A stretch of DNA of 64,000 nucleotides from Cohnella xylanilytica (lineage in GTDB: Bacteria > Bacillota > Bacilli > Paenibacillales > Paenibacillaceae), in contig NZ_JACJVR010000090.1 of NCBI RefSeq assembly GCF_014212175.1, positions 1 to 64,000 of the forward strand, read 5' to 3'. Below the pieces are notes generated by a model. That model searched no databases, was not told where the DNA came from, and saw only the letters and a program-made list of their open reading frames with translations. Made by a program: the position numbers and the translations under genes. Positions 1-8,359 of this stretch are shown one piece after another (position 1 is the first letter of the stretch; every line of letters starts with the position of its first letter).

Positions 1-149
1 TCTGGGCACGCCGTAGAAAAAGAGCCCGCAGCCCCGGCCTCCGGCCGCGGAATGCGAGCTCTTGCTCGGATCGCCGGGGTATCGTTCGCCTTCCCGCGGA
101 CCATCCGGCGCCTTCGCTCCCTCTTCAACCTTCCGTTCGACATCCGTTC

Positions 150-1508
150 TTACTCGCGGTCGATAAAGCCCGGGTAGATTCCGACGCCGACTCCCGCGCA
201 CAGCGCCGCGCCGCGCGACGCCTCCTCCCGATCCTCGGGAACCTCCAGCGGCAGGCCGAACCGCTTCTCCAGCATTCGGCGCAGAGCGTCGTTGCTCCTC
301 ACTCCGTTGCCGGACGCGACGAGCGCGGTCAGCCGGTCTTTGACCGGGGACGGGAACTTGGCGAAGTACCCGTGAAGCTCCTCGGCCATCCCTTCCAGGA
401 CGCCGACGATCAGGTGCCGGGCGGTCAGGTTCGCGGGGCCGATGCCGCCGATCGTCCCCAGACGGTGCGGATCCGCCCGGGTGCCGAAGAAGGACGTGTT
501 CACCGTCAGCTTCGAGCCCGGCTCCGGCTCGTCCTCGGCCAGAAGATTCATGGCCGCGTAGATATCGGGAATCGCGGTTCCGGAGAACAAGATGCAGATC
601 TCCCGGAACAGTCGCTCGAGCATCGCGTACGATTTGCCCCCGCTAAGAGAGGCACCCACCAACAAATACCCTCCGCCGGGAAAAGGACGCGTCTCGATCT
701 CCTCGGCTTCCGAATATCGGTCCGCGTAGGCGGAGATTTGCGATCCGGTGCCGACGTTGAGCAGCGCCGAGCTTCGAACGTTCCGAACGGCTCCCAGGAA
801 GCTCGCCTGGTTGTCCCCGATCGCGCTGACGACGGGAATCCCGTCCGGCGTGCGGCCGATGACCGTACCCGACGGAACCTGCTTCGGCAGCAGATCGGGA
901 TCGATACCCGCCCGTTGCAGGGCGGCCAGGTCGAAGCCGAGCTTCCGGAGGTCGTACAGGCCCAAGCCGGCCGCGTTCGTCGGATCCGTCGCGGGCCTCG
1001 CGAGCCCGGCCAATCTCATCGCGACGTAATCCGGGATCGTGCACAGAGCCGCCGCCCGCTCCGGGACTAGGCCATGCTGCTGCTGATAATAATGCGTCGC
1101 CATGCCGAAGCCGGCCGCGACCGGATACCCGGTCAACCGCCGAAGCCGATCGACGTACGAGACGCCGTCTTCGCCCGGCAATCCGCCGCGCCGATCCTGC
1201 CACGTATACAGCGGGGAGACGGGGGCTCCGGCCTCGTCTACATAGAGGATGCCGTGCATCTGCCCGGTGACGCCGATTCCGCTCACGTACCCCGCCTCGG
1301 CTCGAAGCTTGCCGACGATGCGCAGCGCGAGATCCCAAATGACGGAAGCGTCCTGGGTAAATTCCCATGTCTCCGAAGAAGGCAAACCTGCGGTATTCTC
1401 CTTCGTAATCGATTTCACGATTCGTCCGTTCGCGGCGTCCAGCAACACCCCGCATATCGACGTCGTTCCGATGTCTACTCCGATTAAGATGAACGCCACC
1501 TCCCGCAC
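150..1508 (-). CDS. FGGY-family carbohydrate kinase, sedoheptulokinase-like
   Basis: Cytoplasmic ATP-dependent sugar kinase of the FGGY/hexokinase-actin fold. The N-terminal phosphate-1 motif GVDIGTTS is intact, followed by GVTGQMHG, which resembles sedoheptulokinases more than xylulose or glycerol kinases, then TDPTNAAGLGLYDL and the C-terminal-domain motif NVGTGSQIS. The length of about 452 aa fits the family. The frame stays open upstream to 1724, but residues before GVDIGTTS match nothing, so I place the start at the GTG at 1508 (GTG at 1499 is the alternative). The gene appears monocistronic. The 149 bases after its stop hold no convincing complete gene. Substrate assignment to sedoheptulose is inference from motif resemblance; the kinase family itself is certain. 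Confidence 0.85.
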   Translation of the reverse strand: MREVAFILIGVDIGTTSICGVLLDAANGRIVKSITKENTAGLPSSETWEFTQDASVIWDLALRIVGKLRAEAGYVSGIGVTGQMHGILYVDEAGAPVSPLYTWQDRRGGLPGEDGVSYVDRLRRLTGYPVAAGFGMATHYYQQQHGLVPERAAALCTIPDYVAMRLAGLARPATDPTNAAGLGLYDLRKLGFDLAALQRAGIDPDLLPKQVPSGTVIGRTPDGIPVVSAIGDNQASFLGAVRNVRSSALLNVGTGSQISAYADRYSEAEEIETRPFPGGGYLLVGASLSGGKSYAMLERLFREICILFSGTAIPDIYAAMNLLAEDEPEPGSKLTVNTSFFGTRADPHRLGTIGGIGPANLTARHLIVGVLEGMAEELHGYFAKFPSPVKDRLTALVASGNGVRSNDALRRMLEKRFGLPLEVPEDREEASRGAALCAGVGVGIYPGFIDRE

Positions 1509-1762
1509 GGCACGAAGCCGCCGATCTGTGCCAAGGCGCGAGCCGCCTGCCCGGCATGTCAGATCAAAGGTTAGACGATCTCCGCGATCGTTGTCAACGG
1601 ATACGATCGTGCGATCGAATTTCGTTCGCTTCGTGATCTCCTTGTTCATATTAAAGAGGAGCTGCCGCGGCAACTCCTCCCAAGCTATCGAGATCGTCTC
1701 ATCCGTTCCCTCGTTCTGCGTCATCCTTCGACCTTATGCGTTCTCTTGCCTTCCGCACCCAC

Positions 1763-2275
1763 CTATTGGTTCGTCAATCGGAGCACGTCGATCAGCCGGA
1801 CCTTCTGCTGCGTCTGTTCGTGGAACAAATAGTCCCCCTCGGCCCGGTCGACGAACAGCACGCCGTCCAGGTGGTCGAGCTCGTGCTGGATGCAGCGGGC
1901 CAAGTAGCCTTCCCCTTCCAGCTCGAACGGCTCTCCCTTTCGGTTGAAGGCGCGGAGCTTCACGAATTGGGCGCGCTTCACGAAGCCCGCGAAGCCGGGA
2001 TACGACAAGCAGGCTTCCGTCCCCGTCTGCTCCCCGCCGCTCTCCACAATCTCCGGATTGATCAGCTCGATAAGCCCGTCCCCGCAATCCATGACGACGG
2101 CTCTGCGCAGGATGCCGATCTGCGGCGCGGCCAGCCCGGCGCGGCCCTCTTCCGCGTACAGCGTGTCTCTCAAATCGTCCATCAGCTTCTCCGTCCGCGG
2201 CCCGTATTCCGTCACGGGCCTGGCCTTCTTCCTTAAGATCGGGTCGCCGAAAGGCAATATCGTTCTCGAAGCCAT
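1763..2275 (-). CDS. def: Peptide deformylase
   Basis: Removes the N-formyl group from nascent proteins, using a metal ion. All three family motifs are present: motif 1 GLAAPQ (residues 47-52), motif 2 EACLS (87-91; the usual second residue is Gly, here Ala) with the metal-binding Cys89, and motif 3 QHELDH (130-135) giving His131, Glu132 and His135. At 170 aa the length is normal. It lies 27 nt downstream of a small HTH gene on the same strand and is probably co-transcribed with it. It is not beside fmt, so it may be one of several deformylase paralogues, which is common in Bacillota. Confidence 0.95.
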   Translation of the reverse strand: MASRTILPFGDPILRKKARPVTEYGPRTEKLMDDLRDTLYAEEGRAGLAAPQIGILRRAVVMDCGDGLIELINPEIVESGGEQTGTEACLSYPGFAGFVKRAQFVKLRAFNRKGEPFELEGEGYLARCIQHELDHLDGVLFVDRAEGDYLFHEQTQQKVRLIDVLRLTNQ

Positions 2276-2302
2276 CGCGCGTTCGTCTCCTTCTTCTGTT
2301 CG

Positions 2303-2542
2303 TTAAGCTCCTTGGGTCCCGGGCGGGGTATGCCGCCATAGATCGCCGGGCGTGCATTCCAGCGCCGTGCACAGCGCGTCGAGCGTCTCGGCCTTCATCT
2401 GCTTCGGCTGCCCCCGGAGCAGGGCGCTAATGGAAGGGGCGGACAGCTCGTAGCCGGCCTTCTCCTTCAACAGGCGCGCCAGCGCGGCTCCCGTCCAAAT
2501 CCCCTTCTCGGCCATGATCTGCCTGAGCATCCACACCAGCAT
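2303..2542 (-). CDS. Small XRE-type HTH transcriptional regulator
   Basis: A 79-aa protein made almost entirely of one helix-turn-helix domain of the Cro/CI type (LARLLKEKAGYELSAPSISA, residues 21-40, is the HTH core), followed by LDALCTALECTPGDLW, the closing helices typical of this single-domain family. There is no sensor domain. The start ATG has GGAGGG a few bases upstream. It precedes def by 27 nt and sits behind a promoter with repeated TTAGGT half-sites, which suggests autoregulation. The regulated process is unknown. Confidence 0.85.
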   Translation of the reverse strand: MLVWMLRQIMAEKGIWTGAALARLLKEKAGYELSAPSISALLRGQPKQMKAETLDALCTALECTPGDLWRHTPPGTQGA

Positions 2543-2556
2543 GTCGACCCTCCATT

Positions 2557-2598
2557 TTAGGCAGTACCTAACTTATTTAAGATGCACCTAATATACCA
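2557..2598 (-). promoter_or_regulatory. Promoter with TTAGGT repeats upstream of the HTH-def pair
   Basis: Reading the minus strand, an extended -10 (TGG then TATATT, 2590-2598) is followed at once by TTAGGTGC (2584-2591), TTAGGTAC (2564-2571) and an inverted GCCTAA (2557-2562). Repeated half-sites directly downstream of a -10 are a typical place for an autorepressor; binding by the adjacent HTH protein is inference. Confidence 0.45.
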
Positions 2599-2611
2599 GA
2601 ATCGCCGGCCA

Positions 2612-2646
2612 AAGAAAACAAGCGAAGCCGAAGGCGGGCCTCGCTT
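2612..2646 (-). terminator. Rho-independent terminator after the GNAT gene
   Basis: On the minus strand, a 10-bp stem with one mismatch (AAGCGAGGCC pairing with the complementary arm around a short loop) is followed by GTTTTCTTT. It lies about 80 nt past the stop of the GNAT gene. Confidence 0.7.
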
Positions 2647-2726
2647 GCTCGAAGCGACTCGCTTGCATGGTCTTGCCGCGTGAATGAATTCAAGCCCGAC
2701 GTTCCCCCAAGGGATCCGTCTCGTCT

Positions 2727-3257
2727 CTACTCGTTCAAAGCCAGGCGGAAGCTCTTGATCAGCGTCTCCCCGAGACGGATGTCCTTATCCTCGGCGCGCC
2801 GGAAGCCGTGCCGTTCGTAGAGCCGGATGGCGGCATCCATAATATCGTTCGTGTGCAAATAGACCGAGTCCGCTCCCCGCGCCCGCGAGCGGCGGATGCT
2901 CTCTTGGAGCAGGAGCGTCGCGACGCCCCGTCCTCGGGCCGCGGGCGAGACGGCGAGATACCGGATAATCGGCGACCGGATCCCGAGCTCCGGATCGTCG
3001 TAAGCCGCCTCCGAATCGGCGAACAGCTGGACGCTGCCGACGATCTCTCCCTCCTCCGTCTCGGCCACGATCCGGGCGAACGGATAGCCCTCGTACGCCG
3101 AAGCGCGCAGTTCTTCCACGTAGGCCTGCCACCGGCCGGTCGCCGAGATCGGCTCCTCGTACTGGGCGTACGCGCTTACGGTCACGGCCGAGACCGCTTC
3201 CCGGTCGTTCTCCGTCGCGTCTCTTACGATCAAGTTCAGGCTGCTCAACGGGTCCAC
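2727..3257 (-). CDS. GNAT family N-acetyltransferase
   Basis: A 176-aa acetyl-CoA dependent acetyltransferase of the GCN5-related fold. Residues 9-30 form the N-terminal strand and helix. Motif A with the acetyl-CoA pyrophosphate loop is seen as RYLAVSPAARGRGVATLLL (R/Q-x-x-G-x-G/A pattern: ARGRGVA), and motif B as LHTNDIMDAAIRLYERHGF, typical of the C-terminal half. It has its own terminator and no linked gene that points to a substrate, so substrate is unknown. Confidence 0.9.
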   Translation of the reverse strand: MDPLSSLNLIVRDATENDREAVSAVTVSAYAQYEEPISATGRWQAYVEELRASAYEGYPFARIVAETEEGEIVGSVQLFADSEAAYDDPELGIRSPIIRYLAVSPAARGRGVATLLLQESIRRSRARGADSVYLHTNDIMDAAIRLYERHGFRRAEDKDIRLGETLIKSFRLALNE

Positions 3258-3448
3258 TCTCCATCTTTATCCGCGAATTCGCATCGATTCTCTAAGAATT
3301 ATGTAGAATCAATGTATCACCCTTCAAAGCCCGACGTCAATCCGCCCATTCGGTCATCGTCGACGGAGCCGTCGGGGAGAATCGAAGCGAATCGTAGCGG
3401 ATCCCGCCGCTTCACGTGAAACAAATCATCGCTTCTATACGCGTTAGA

Positions 3449-3477
3449 GCCCTATCCCCTCGACTCAGGGATAGGGC
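3449..3477 (-). terminator. Perfect 10-bp hairpin between GNAT and dioxygenase genes
   Basis: Arms GCCCTATCCC and GGGATAGGGC enclose a 9-nt loop containing GACTCA. It sits just past the dioxygenase stop codon and may end that transcript, although there is no good U-run. Its core (TATCCCCTCGACTCAGG) matches the motif that is iterated in the two large repeat arrays at 28.9-29.8 and 40.1-40.8 kb. Confidence 0.5.
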
Positions 3478-3497
3478 CTCATCGGGTGCGCGGCGGT

Positions 3498-4265
3498 TCA
3501 GAAAGCGAGCGACAAGTAACTCAAAGCCCCCATCTCGTAGCTGCGGTGGATCTCCTTGACCTCCGAAGCCGGATCGCCGCTGCCAAAGGCGATGTAGAGC
3601 GGAACGAAATGCTCCGGCCGGGGAACGGCGACGCGGGCGTTCGGAGCCAGCTCCTCATAGCGGAACAGGGCGTCCAGATCGCGCTTGCCCAGATGCTCCA
3701 CGAGCCAATCGTCGAAGGCGACGGCCCAGGCGTCCGGCTCCTTCGCGCTCGGATTCATCGTCCGGAAGTTATGGACGGTCGCCCCGCTGCCGATGACGAG
3801 AATGTCCTCCCGGCCGAGGCCTCTCAGCGCTTCTCCGATCCGGTACTGCTCCTTCGGCGGCAAGTACGGGTTCACCGACGCCTGAACGACGGGGATATCG
3901 GCATCGGGGAACATTCTCGACAAGACGACCCAAGAGCCGTGATCGAGCCCCCGACGGGCGTCGAGCCTCGAAGCGATGCCCTTCTCCCCGAGCATCCGCG
4001 CGACCCGCTCCGCCAGCGGAACCGAGCCCGGAGCGGGGTAGCGGACCTCGTACAGCTCGCCGGGGAAGCCGCCGAAGTCGTAGATCGTGTCGTACGCGCC
4101 TTCGATCGCCGAGATCGCCGTCGTCTCGCTCTCCCAGTGAGCGGTGAAAAGGACGATGGCCTTCGGCTTGACCGTCTTGCCGTATTCGGTGAGGAACCGG
4201 GCGCATTCGTTGTCGTCGATCGCCATCAGGGGCGAACCGTGGCCGATAAAAATAGGCGATATCAT
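3498..4265 (-). CDS. DODA-type (LigB superfamily) extradiol dioxygenase
   Basis: A 255-aa protein of the class III extradiol ring-cleavage family that includes plant 4,5-DOPA dioxygenase and E. coli YgiD. Conserved histidines of the metal site are visible: GHGSP (His9), TAHWE (His43), LDHGSW (His109), VHNF (His165) and PEHFVPL (His219). Such enzymes open catechol rings with O2 and an Fe(II) or Zn(II) ion. Nothing adjacent indicates a pathway. The upstream region is AT-rich (4268-4325), with TTAGT/AGTAA-like inverted steps between 4293 and 4320 that could be an operator for a quinone- or redox-sensing repressor; that part is speculative. Confidence 0.88.
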   Translation of the reverse strand: MISPIFIGHGSPLMAIDDNECARFLTEYGKTVKPKAIVLFTAHWESETTAISAIEGAYDTIYDFGGFPGELYEVRYPAPGSVPLAERVARMLGEKGIASRLDARRGLDHGSWVVLSRMFPDADIPVVQASVNPYLPPKEQYRIGEALRGLGREDILVIGSGATVHNFRTMNPSAKEPDAWAVAFDDWLVEHLGKRDLDALFRYEELAPNARVAVPRPEHFVPLYIAFGSGDPASEVKEIHRSYEMGALSYLSLAF

Positions 4266-4412
4266 CAGCGTCTCTCCTTAGTTATCCGAAATTAACTTAC
4301 TAATAATAACTAACTATATATTATGCCATTCATTCGGTCAACCCATTATCCCCTCCCATCAGGCACGTTGCTCCGTCCCCCTCGGAACACTCGTTGTCAT
4401 CGAACGAACGAA

Positions 4413-4452
4413 TAGCCGCCCCCAAGGTCTTAAACCTTGCGAGACGGCTATC
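4413..4452 (-). terminator. Imperfect hairpin, possible terminator of the copper operon
   Basis: ATAGCCG and CGGCTAT form an outer stem and AAGGT/ACCTT an inner stem. On the minus strand it is followed by TCGTTCGTTCG. It lies about 210 nt past the last gene of the copper operon and is the best candidate for its 3' end. Confidence 0.4.
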
Positions 4453-4460
4453 GATAGAAT

Positions 4461-4615
4461 CGGCTTCACCCAGCGGAACCAGCGCCCTGCAGCATCGGGT
4501 TCGGTCTGTAAAGCGGCTTGCCGGGACGCTCTAACCCGACAATGTCGGATTACAGTCCCCCAGGCGGCTCGCCGGGACGATCGAACCCGACGATATCGGG
4601 ACCGGACTCGGCATT
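4461..4615. repeat. Two to three degenerate 51-53 bp tandem units with internal hairpins
   Basis: The 395-bp gap between the dioxygenase and the copper-operon lipoprotein contains no gene. It holds two clear copies of a unit beginning GCGGCTTGCCGGGACG (4513) and GCGGCTCGCCGGGACG (4564), offset 51 bp, and a weaker third beginning near 4461. Each good copy contains a small hairpin (CCGAC-AAT-GTCGG, or CCCGA-CGATA-TCGGG). It matches no riboswitch I recognise. It could be a 3'UTR element, a DNA-binding array or a relic. Confidence 0.6.
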
Positions 4616-4660
4616 TACGCTCAATCCCGATCAAATATGGCTAGACCGGAACCTTGTCCC

Positions 4661-5683
4661 TTACGAGACCTTCACCGTGAACGGAACGACGAACGTCTTG
4701 CCGTTTCGCTGGAATTGCCCCCATATTTTATAGACGCCGCTCTCCGGGAACTCCGTCATGAATTCGGCGACGGGCCCCTTCGCGTCTTCGTCCATCGGAT
4801 GCACGTGCAGGTACTTCTCGGTGTCCGCGCTCAATATGACGACGTGCCCGACGGCCCCGAGGTAAGGCTCGAGATCGTCGATCGGCTCTCCGGAGGAAGC
4901 GTCCGACAGCTTGAACGTCAGCATCGCTTCCTTGTTGGCCTTCAGCGGATCGACCGTCAGCTCGACCCGGTAACCGTCCGCGGTTCTGTCCAGCTTCTCG
5001 TCCGGCTCGATGGCCTGCTTCTCGGCGGAAGCGCCCGCCACTTCGATCCATTCGGTATTCGTCGTCGCGGAGCCGCCGGACGGAATATAGTCGGCGATCA
5101 GCTTGTAACGGCCCGCCCGGGGGAACTTCGTCCTGACCTTGAATTCCCCGCTTCCCTCGTATTCCGGGTGCAGATGGTCGAAGTACGACAGGTCCTCGCT
5201 CACCGCGATCAGATGCATCTTCTTCTCGTGGTTGATGTCGAAGCTCTCGACCTTGTCGCCCGCGGCGGTTTCAACCCGGATCGTAACGGTCGTCTCCTCG
5301 TTCGGCTGCGGCTCGTCCGCGGACAGCGTCCACTTGGCGACGGTGGAGACGGCCTCCGCCGCCCCGCCGTGACCGGACGTTCCGTCATGGCCGGATTCTC
5401 CGTGCTGGCCGGATTCCCCATGCTGCCCGGATTCCCCATGCTGCCCGGATTCTCCGTCATGGCTCGATTCTCCGTTATGACCGGCCTGCCCGCCGGATCG
5501 CTCCGGCTCCGCGGACGCATCCGGGCCGTCGCCATGATGGCTCGTCGCCGTCTGCTTGCCGTCGCTAGAGCCCATGTCCATCCCTTCATGACCTCCCGTC
5601 GAAGCCGGAGCGGAAGAGCAAGCCGTCGCCGAGGCGAACGCCGCCGCCAAGAGCAGCGCTAGCGATATTCTTTTCAACCTCAT
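4661..5683 (-). CDS. His-rich lipoprotein at the end of the copper operon
   Basis: A 340-aa predicted lipoprotein. The start MRLKRISLALLLAAAF gives a signal peptide ending in ATAC with lipidated Cys22, and AAGGGG lies just upstream. Residues 31-107 are low-complexity and rich in His, Met, Gly and Ser, with GESGQH repeated at about 77-95, a likely metal-binding tail. The remainder holds two beta-rich halves (about 117-215 and 225-340) with DHLHPEYEG and KYLHVHPMDEDAKGPV, resembling YtkA-like/copper-associated extracytoplasmic domains. It follows copA by 89 nt on the same strand. A role in binding or buffering Cu outside the membrane is inferred from position and His content. An in-frame ATG at 5722 is less likely as start because it would bury the signal peptide. 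Confidence 0.8.
   Translation of the reverse strand: MRLKRISLALLLAAAFASATACSSAPASTGGHEGMDMGSSDGKQTATSHHGDGPDASAEPERSGGQAGHNGESSHDGESGQHGESGQHGESGQHGESGHDGTSGHGGAAEAVSTVAKWTLSADEPQPNEETTVTIRVETAAGDKVESFDINHEKKMHLIAVSEDLSYFDHLHPEYEGSGEFKVRTKFPRAGRYKLIADYIPSGGSATTNTEWIEVAGASAEKQAIEPDEKLDRTADGYRVELTVDPLKANKEAMLTFKLSDASSGEPIDDLEPYLGAVGHVVILSADTEKYLHVHPMDEDAKGPVAEFMTEFPESGVYKIWGQFQRNGKTFVVPFTVKVS
5390..5461 (-). repeat. 18-bp coding repeat (4 units) in the His-rich segment
   Basis: Four consecutive 18-bp units encode six-residue GESGQH-type repeats. Being an exact multiple of three and nearly identical at DNA level, this tract is likely to vary in copy number between strains. Confidence 0.75.
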
Positions 5684-5772
5684 CGTCCCCTTCGCATCCG
5701 GCCTTCCCGTCTTAACCGGCATTCTCCGCGCTTCGGTCGTTCTGCGCCTATCCGTCATCCCCGTCATCCCAC

Positions 5773-8031
5773 TCATGCCCGGCCTCCTTGCGAGAACCCT
5801 CTCGCCCGCTGCAGCCTCAGCGCGTTCAGCACGACCGACACCGAGCTCAGCGCCATCGCCGCGCCGGCGAGCCAAGGGGCGAGCAGGCCGCTGGCCGCGA
5901 TCGGGATGCCGACGACGTTGTAGGCGAGCGCCCAGAACAGGTTCTGGCGGATGTTGCGCATCGTCTTCTTGCTCATGGCGATCGCGTCGGCGATGCCGTT
6001 CAAGTCGCCGCGCATCAGCGTCACGTCGGCCGCCTCCATCGCCACGTCGGTTCCCGTGCCGATCGCCATGCCGATGTCGGCCGTCGCCAGCGCCGGAGCG
6101 TCGTTGATGCCGTCGCCGACCATGGCGACCTTGCGCCCCGCATCCTGCAGCTTGCGCACTTCCGCGGCCTTGCCTTCCGGCAGAACCTCCGCCAGCACCT
6201 CGTCGATTCCGGCCTGCCGGGCGATCGCCTTCGCGGTCCGCTCGTTGTCGCCGGTCATCATGACGACCCGCAGCCCGAGGCCCTTCAGCGTCTCGACGGC
6301 TTGCCTCGACGTCTCCTTGATCGTGTCGGCCACGGCCACCGATGCCGCATAAACCTCGTCGACCGCGACGAGCATGACGGTCTTGCCTTCTTCCTCCAGA
6401 CGGCTCATCGCGTCGAGCGCTTCTTGGCGCACGTTCACGCCGCTCTCCCGCATCAACTTGCGGGTGCCGATCAACAGGCGATGCCCTTCGACTTCCGCCG
6501 ACACGCCGTGCCCCGGGATCGCCTCGAACGAATCCGCTTCGGGGATCGCCGCCTCGCCGCCTTCCCGAATGCCGCGAACGATCGCTTCCGCCAGCGGATG
6601 CTCGGAACGGCGTTCCGCCGCTCCGATCCAGCCGAGCAGACGCTCCCGCGGCCACGCTTCCTCCGCGATGACGTCCGTCAGCTCCGGCGTCCCCTTCGTT
6701 ACCGTACCGGTCTTATCGAGCACGATCGTATCGACCGCATGCGTCGCTTCCAGATGCTCGCCGCCTTTGAACAGCACGCCGAGCTCGGCCGAGCGGCCCG
6801 AACCGGCCATGATCGACGTCGGAGTCGCCAAGCCCAGCGCGCAAGGGCAAGCGATGACGAGCACCGCGATCGCCGCTTCCAGAGCGGAAGAGAAGCTGCC
6901 GGAATCGACCGCGAAGAACCAGACGAGGAACGTCGCGATGGCGATGCCGACGACGATCGGCACGAAGATGCCGGAGATGCGGTCCGCCACCCGCTGGATC
7001 GGGGCTTTGGAGCCCTGCGCCTGCTCGACGACGCGAATGATCTGGGACAGCGCCGTCTCCTTGCCGATGCGGGTCGCGCGGATTTTGAGCATGCCGTTCT
7101 TGTTCACCGTCGCGCCGTAGACGGCGTCGCCGGCCCGCTTGTCGACCGGAAGGCTCTCGCCGGTCAGCATCGATTCGTCGACGGCCGACTGGCCGTCGAC
7201 GACTTCGCCGTCGACCGGCACCTTCTCGCCCGGCTTGACGATGCAGACGTCGCCGACGGCGACCTCTTCCACCGGCACGCGAACTTCCTGACCGTCGCGC
7301 ACGACGAGAGCGGTCTTCGCCTGCAGCTTCATCAGCGAGCGGATCGCTTCGGACGAGCGTCCCTTGGCCATCGCCTCGAACAGCTTGCCGAGCAGGATCA
7401 GGGTGATGAGCACCGAGCTCGTCTCGTAGTACATGTCGACCCGATGATGAGCCGGCATGCCGATCGACTCGATCGTCAGATAGAGACTGTAGAAGTAAGC
7501 CGCCGAAGTGCCGAGCGCGACGAGAACGTCCATGTTGGCGCTGCCGTTGCGCAGCGCCTTGTAGGCGCCGACGTAGAAGTGCCGGCCGATGACGAACTGC
7601 ACCGGAGTGGCCAGGACGAGCTGGAACCAAGGATTCATGAACAGCTCCGGCACCCAGATCCACGATGTGAACGAGAAGTGCCCGACCATCGCCCACAGAA
7701 GAGGCAGCGACAGGATGGCGGATACGATCAGCTTGCGGCTGTGGCGAACGATATCCTTCCGGCGACGTTCCGCCGGATCGGCCGCCTCCTCGGTCTTGCG
7801 CGCGGCCCGGTAGCCGAGCTGCTCGACCTTGCGGATCAGGTCCGGCACCGTCGCCGCCCCTTCCGGAGCGAGCTCGACGTGGGCCGTCTCCAGCGCCAGG
7901 TTGACCGTCGCCTTGCCGACGCCCGGCACCTTGTTCAATCCCTTCTCGATGCGGTTCGCGCAAGCCGCGCAGGTCATGCCGCCGATCTCCAGGTCGACGC
8001 TTTGGAGCCTCGTTTGCGTTGTCGTACTCAT
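5773..8031 (-). CDS. copA: Copper-translocating P1B-type ATPase
   Basis: Exports Cu(I) across the membrane with ATP. Numbered from the ATG at 8031: one N-terminal HMA domain with GMTCAAC (Cys21, Cys24), eight predicted membrane segments, TGES in the actuator domain (290-293), the CPC membrane metal site (395-397), DKTGT with the phosphorylated Asp (439-443), SEHPL (476-480) and GDGINDAP (639-646). The late transmembrane motifs YN and [12 protein letters not shown] are those of Cu(I) pumps. Only one HMA domain is present, whereas B. subtilis CopA has two. The ATG at 8031 is chosen over a GTG at 8040 because GGAAGG is well spaced only for the former. A CsoR-type operator of its own precedes it. 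Confidence 0.96.
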   Translation of the reverse strand: MSTTTQTRLQSVDLEIGGMTCAACANRIEKGLNKVPGVGKATVNLALETAHVELAPEGAATVPDLIRKVEQLGYRAARKTEEAADPAERRRKDIVRHSRKLIVSAILSLPLLWAMVGHFSFTSWIWVPELFMNPWFQLVLATPVQFVIGRHFYVGAYKALRNGSANMDVLVALGTSAAYFYSLYLTIESIGMPAHHRVDMYYETSSVLITLILLGKLFEAMAKGRSSEAIRSLMKLQAKTALVVRDGQEVRVPVEEVAVGDVCIVKPGEKVPVDGEVVDGQSAVDESMLTGESLPVDKRAGDAVYGATVNKNGMLKIRATRIGKETALSQIIRVVEQAQGSKAPIQRVADRISGIFVPIVVGIAIATFLVWFFAVDSGSFSSALEAAIAVLVIACPCALGLATPTSIMAGSGRSAELGVLFKGGEHLEATHAVDTIVLDKTGTVTKGTPELTDVIAEEAWPRERLLGWIGAAERRSEHPLAEAIVRGIREGGEAAIPEADSFEAIPGHGVSAEVEGHRLLIGTRKLMRESGVNVRQEALDAMSRLEEEGKTVMLVAVDEVYAASVAVADTIKETSRQAVETLKGLGLRVVMMTGDNERTAKAIARQAGIDEVLAEVLPEGKAAEVRKLQDAGRKVAMVGDGINDAPALATADIGMAIGTGTDVAMEAADVTLMRGDLNGIADAIAMSKKTMRNIRQNLFWALAYNVVGIPIAASGLLAPWLAGAAMALSSVSVVLNALRLQRARGFSQGGRA

Positions 8032-8062
8032 GGGCTTCACCTTCCGTTTAGTCTGCTATCGG

Positions 8063-8079
8063 ATACCCCGGTAGGGTAT
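8063..8079 (-). promoter_or_regulatory. CsoR-type operator upstream of copA
   Basis: The 17-bp near-palindrome ATACCCCGGTAGGGTAT matches the TACCC...GGGTA operator pattern of CsoR repressors. On the minus strand a TTAACA box lies directly upstream. It falls between copZ and copA, so copA can be induced by copper separately from csoR-copZ. Confidence 0.75.
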
Positions 8080-8139
8080 GTTAAAGGGTAAAAAGAGGAG
8101 CCGCCGCCGGCGGCTCCGGTCGTTGGCGATCGCCCAGCT

Positions 8140-8340
8140 TCAGGCGACGTCGTACCCTTGATCCTCGATCGCTTCCTTGATCGCGTCGAGGCTGATCTTC
8201 GCTTCGTCGTATTCGATCGCCACGGAGCCCGCGGCCAGATCGACCTTCGCCTTCGCGCCCAGCTTGCCGACGGCTCCTTCGACCGAGTTCACGCAGTGTC
8301 CGCACGACATTCCATCGACCTTCAACGTTATGTTCTGCAT
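8140..8340 (-). CDS. copZ: Copper chaperone CopZ
   Basis: A 66-aa single heavy-metal-associated domain with the Cu(I) motif MSCGHC (Cys13, Cys16) after a VDG strand and a C-terminal GYDV strand. It is the cytosolic Cu(I) carrier that hands copper to CopA and to the CsoR sensor. It lies 19 nt after csoR and 109 nt before copA. The MSCGHC rather than MxCxxC-A form is typical of bacillar CopZ. Confidence 0.95.
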   Translation of the reverse strand: MQNITLKVDGMSCGHCVNSVEGAVGKLGAKAKVDLAAGSVAIEYDEAKISLDAIKEAIEDQGYDVA

Positions 8341-8359
8341 AGGTAAGCCCTCCTATGAA

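Noticed and set aside
4461-4615. Tandem riboswitch for the copper or dioxygenase genes
   Set aside because: The units match no class I recognise and lie downstream of one operon and far upstream of the next gene; kept only as an unexplained repeat.
4661-6655. 664-codon frame covering the copper lipoprotein and part of copA
   Set aside because: Only the part after the signal peptide start at 5683 is credible; the rest is an out-of-frame reading of copA.
5788-8091. 767-codon plus-strand frame opposite copA
   Set aside because: Antisense shadow of a complete CopA with all catalytic motifs.
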